Below are positions 4,510 to 5,881 of a stretch of DNA of 5,881 nucleotides, in pieces (the first letter of the stretch is position 1; every line of letters starts with the position of its first letter). A model generated the notes under the pieces. The model was not told the DNA's origin. It did not search any database and saw only the letters and a list, made by a program, of their open reading frames with translations. This stretch comes from Acinetobacter sp. 10FS3-1 (GTDB lineage: Bacteria > Pseudomonadota > Gammaproteobacteria > Pseudomonadales > Moraxellaceae): contig NZ_CP039155.1 in assembly GCF_013343215.1 (NCBI RefSeq), positions 1-5,881 on the forward strand, read 5' to 3'. The position numbers and the translations under genes are program-made.

Positions 4510-4557
4510 CATTGCAAATACAATTTACTTAAGATGAATAATGAAGAGGTACAGCTT

Positions 4558-4794
4558 ATGTTATTACGTTCAATTATTTTAATTGGTGCATCACTTATTT
4601 CTATTCAAAGCTTTGCCTACGATGCAAGATCATGTGAAATTAAAAAGCAAAAGCTAGCACAGCAAATGACCTACGCTAAAAAATATAACAATACACATCG
4701 TATTCGTGGGTTAGAAAGAGCGATGGCTAAGGTTGATCGCAAATGTGCTATTTACGACACGCGTTTTAAAGAGCAGAGCAAAGCGCAAAAATAA
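4558..4794 (+). CDS. DUF1090-like small exported protein
   Basis: The chosen start is ATG 4558, eight bases after AGAGG (4545-4549), giving 78 residues. A GTG at 4468 in the same frame would add 30 unlikely residues. Residues 1-20 form a signal peptide (MLLRSIILIGASLISIQSFA) with probable cleavage before Tyr21. The mature part, CEIKKQKLAQQMTYAKKYNN then THRIRGLERAMAKVDRKC (26-63), matches the DUF1090 pattern CexK...I..Q..yAk...N..R..GLe.A...v...C. The two cysteines (26 and 63) could form a disulfide in the periplasm. The family is of unknown function and is usually chromosomal. The gene sits between two copies of the insertion sequence right end and has its own terminator. Confidence 0.8.
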   Translation: MLLRSIILIGASLISIQSFAYDARSCEIKKQKLAQQMTYAKKYNNTHRIRGLERAMAKVDRKCAIYDTRFKEQSKAQK

Positions 4795-4806
4795 ATTGCA
4801 GTAAGG

Positions 4807-4842
4807 AAAAAGGGCGAGGATCTAGGGTCTATCGCCCTTTTT
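4807..4842 (+). terminator. Rho-independent terminator of the DUF1090-like gene
   Basis: AAAAAGGGCGA (4807-4817) pairs perfectly with TCGCCCTTTTT (4832-4842) across a 14-base loop. It begins 12 bases after the stop codon. The A run before the stem means it could also stop transcription from the minus strand. Confidence 0.9.
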
Positions 4843-4953
4843 TATTTCCAGCATTTCATTCTAAATGCATATTTGTGTGTCTAGTGTGGTAAAAACCGTG
4901 TTAATGGTGTAGTAAACGATATAACGAATTAAATATAAAGTGGAGTTTAAGAG

Positions 4954-4989
4954 ATGCAAAATTTTGTACCCGTGCGACGCAAAAATTGA
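4954..4989 (+). pseudogene. Truncated reading frame interrupted by insertion-sequence remnant
   Basis: GGAG (4942-4945) lies eight bases before an ATG at 4954, which reads MQNFVPVRRKN and then stops within the insertion-sequence remnant that begins at 4985. The good ribosome binding site and the abrupt junction suggest the 5' end of a gene whose body was lost when the remnant was joined here. The original gene cannot be recognised from ten residues. It could equally be a chance ATG. Confidence 0.4.
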
Positions 4990-5058
4990 TGACTTTATTC
5001 TCGATAAAAATCATCTGCTACCACAGAGAATCTATAAATAATAGTGCGTAAGTCCTAT
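4985..5058 (+). mobile_element. Solitary right-end remnant of the same insertion sequence
   Basis: These 74 bases are identical to 4381-4454. They cover the last 19 codons of the transposase frame, its TAA stop and the terminal repeat TGCGTAAGTCCTAT. No left end accompanies it. The flanks differ on both sides from the full copy, so this is the relic of a separate insertion followed by deletion, or of a one-ended event. With the full copy it forms a 74-bp direct repeat enclosing the DUF1090-like gene. Confidence 0.92.
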
Positions 5059-5149
5059 TATAGATAAAATATTGTCAATCTTCATAATATTTTGGCTTCG
5101 GATCTAGGCATATCGTTTGAGTATTAGAAGCCATTTAAGGCTGTTTTAT
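5059..5149. other. Short intergenic stretch with inverted repeat
   Basis: TGGCTTC (5093-5099) and GAAGCCA (5127-5133) form a 7-bp inverted repeat with a 27-base loop, downstream of the orf97 stop on the minus strand. There is no convincing T run, so it is at best a weak terminator. Nothing else is recognised. Confidence 0.35.
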
Positions 5150-5443
5150 CTATTCTTTATTCCACTTTTTAAGTGAAATGAGATAGTGTTCGACATGTTT
5201 TAAATAGTCATATTTTTTCTTATTAGAACCATAGACTTGAGCTTCTTCTTTTTTTAAAAACTCACAAAAATTTCTAGTCCGTTCTAACAATTCATCTCTG
5301 TCTTTTTTGAGCAAAAGCTCACGCCAAATACCTAGATGCGTATCAAATAAAAAAAATATTCTAGAACCCTTTTTAAGCCTAACTTTTGAAGACTGTGATT
5401 CTAGATTAAATAAACAATCTGCTATATCTTGAATGTTATGCAT
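5150..5443 (-). CDS. Small hypothetical protein downstream of higBA
   Basis: This 97-residue frame begins nine bases after the higA stop on the same strand, so it is probably co-transcribed with higBA. I do not recognise the family. The protein is basic and charged, with no signal peptide or membrane segment. It has a hydrophobic patch (RIFFLFDTHLGIWRELLL, about residues 28-45), followed by a helix-rich Lys/Glu region (KKDRDELLERTRNFCEFLKK and onward) and a tail ending in LKKWNKE. There is no convincing Shine-Dalgarno before the ATG, so translation may depend on coupling to higA. It could be a third component of the toxin-antitoxin operon or an unrelated passenger. That it is a real gene is likely but unproven. 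Confidence 0.6.
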   Translation of the reverse strand: MHNIQDIADCLFNLESQSSKVRLKKGSRIFFLFDTHLGIWRELLLKKDRDELLERTRNFCEFLKKEEAQVYGSNKKKYDYLKHVEHYLISLKKWNKE

Positions 5444-5452
5444 AAATAAAAA

Positions 5453-5752
5453 TTAACACTGTACAAAAAATGGTTGAATCTGCGGACGCTGTTTTTGTGA
5501 TTCCATCCAAAGTGAATGTTTCGATTGAACACGCATTAACAGATCTGCACTGATTCCTAAAGCATCATGTAAACGTAAAGCTACATCTGCGGTAACTGGT
5601 GCTTTACCATTAATAATTCGAGAAAGTAACGGACGTGTCACTCGAATACGTGCAGCAAGTTCTGTAATCGTAATAACTTGTCCTTCTTCTTTTAAGCCAT
5701 CTAACCATTCTGAAACTAACTCACCTGCATGAGCTGGATTATTCATCATCAT
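5453..5752 (-). CDS. higA: HigA antitoxin (XRE-family HTH)
   Basis: HigA neutralises HigB and represses the shared promoter. I place the start at ATG 5752-5750 (99 residues) because GAGG at 5761-5758 sits five bases upstream. A GTG at 5758 and further ATGs at 5749 and 5746 are in frame and cannot be excluded. The N-terminus contains NNPAHAGELVSEWLDGLKEE, typical of HigA proteins, which usually start near MxNPPHPGE. A helix-turn-helix follows at about residues 28-65 (ITELAARIRVTRPLLSRI and NGKAPVTADVALRLHDALG). The C-terminal tail ends in FFVQC. The higB stop lies only seven bases before this start. The likely operator is the inverted repeat at 173-214, upstream of higB. Confidence 0.93.
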   Translation of the reverse strand: MMMNNPAHAGELVSEWLDGLKEEGQVITITELAARIRVTRPLLSRIINGKAPVTADVALRLHDALGISADLLMRVQSKHSLWMESQKQRPQIQPFFVQC

Positions 5753-5759
5753 ATTCACC

Positions 5760-5881
5760 TCAATGATAGTCCTGATAATCTACGATATACGCATTACCAT
5801 CTTTAAAAATGAAAGTCATACGCCAATTGGCATTCACTGTAATAGCCCAATGATCTTTTAACTTCCCTTTCAAAGGATGCA
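5760..5881 (-). CDS. higB: HigB toxin, C-terminal part (continues from base 1)
   Basis: This is the 3' part of the HigB toxin gene that begins at 157. Read on the minus strand it encodes HPLKGKLKDHWAITVNANWR, then MTFIFKDGNAYIVDYQDYH and a TGA stop at 5762-5760. It carries the conserved HPLKG, W.(I/V)TVN.NWR and VDYQDYH motifs. These include the basic and aromatic residues of the RelE-fold active site (the Arg of NWR and the terminal DYH). The codon split across the joint (C from base 1, TG from 5881-5880) becomes Leu in WKLHPLKG. The stop is directly followed by the higA ribosome binding site, so the two genes are translationally linked. Confidence 0.93.
   Translation of the reverse strand, partial: HPLKGKLKDHWAITVNANWRMTFIFKDGNAYIVDYQDYH

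Noticed and set aside
4468..4557. GTG-initiated N-terminal extension of the DUF1090-like protein
   Set aside because: It contains the likely TATAAT promoter, has no ribosome binding site, and would bury the clear signal peptide starting at 4558.

Overview
The window reads as a complete small circular plasmid of 5,881 bp, most likely from Acinetobacter or a close Moraxellaceae relative. The strongest evidence for circularity is higB. Its N-terminal half runs off the left edge on the minus strand and its C-terminal half enters from the right edge. Joining base 1 to base 5881 gives one uninterrupted 92-codon frame, with the family motif PGWKLHPLKG spanning the joint. Acinetobacter is suggested by AT-rich DNA, two XerC/XerD 'pdif' sites of the Acinetobacter plasmid type, an ISAba11/IS701-like insertion sequence, and a plasmid 'replication DNA-binding' protein typical of that genus.

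Layout. Bases 1-157 and 5760-5881 (minus) are the toxin gene higB. It is followed on the minus strand by higA and a small unknown gene (orf97), and is preceded by a palindromic operator at 173-214. Bases 249-400 hold nested inverted repeats and a candidate MOBP-like oriT. Bases 390-940 carry no gene but are rich in potential secondary structure, with a strong terminator (plus strand) and a possible minus-strand promoter. Bases 1010-1549 (minus) encode an HTH plus coiled-coil DNA-binding protein. Upstream of it lie three clusters of GCAA motifs spaced exactly 10 bp apart (1712-1911). Bases 2122-3267 form a cassette bounded by two pdif sites in the same orientation; it holds a cysteine-rich small protein gene (minus) and a hicAB toxin-antitoxin operon (plus) with its own operator and terminator. 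Bases 3351-4454 are an insertion sequence whose transposase is broken by a one-base frameshift. Bases 4558-4794 encode a secreted DUF1090-like protein. Bases 4985-5058 are a second, solitary copy of the insertion sequence's right end, fused to the start of a truncated reading frame.

How it fits together. The plasmid has two toxin-antitoxin systems for stability and Xer sites for cassette exchange or dimer resolution. It has no recognisable replication initiator, relaxase or partition ATPase. Replication must therefore use something not obvious. The two candidates are the phased GCAA arrays acting with the adjacent HTH/coiled-coil protein, and the structured, gene-free 390-940 region, which could resemble an RNA-primed origin. 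This apparent non-canonical replicon is the most interesting aspect of the window.
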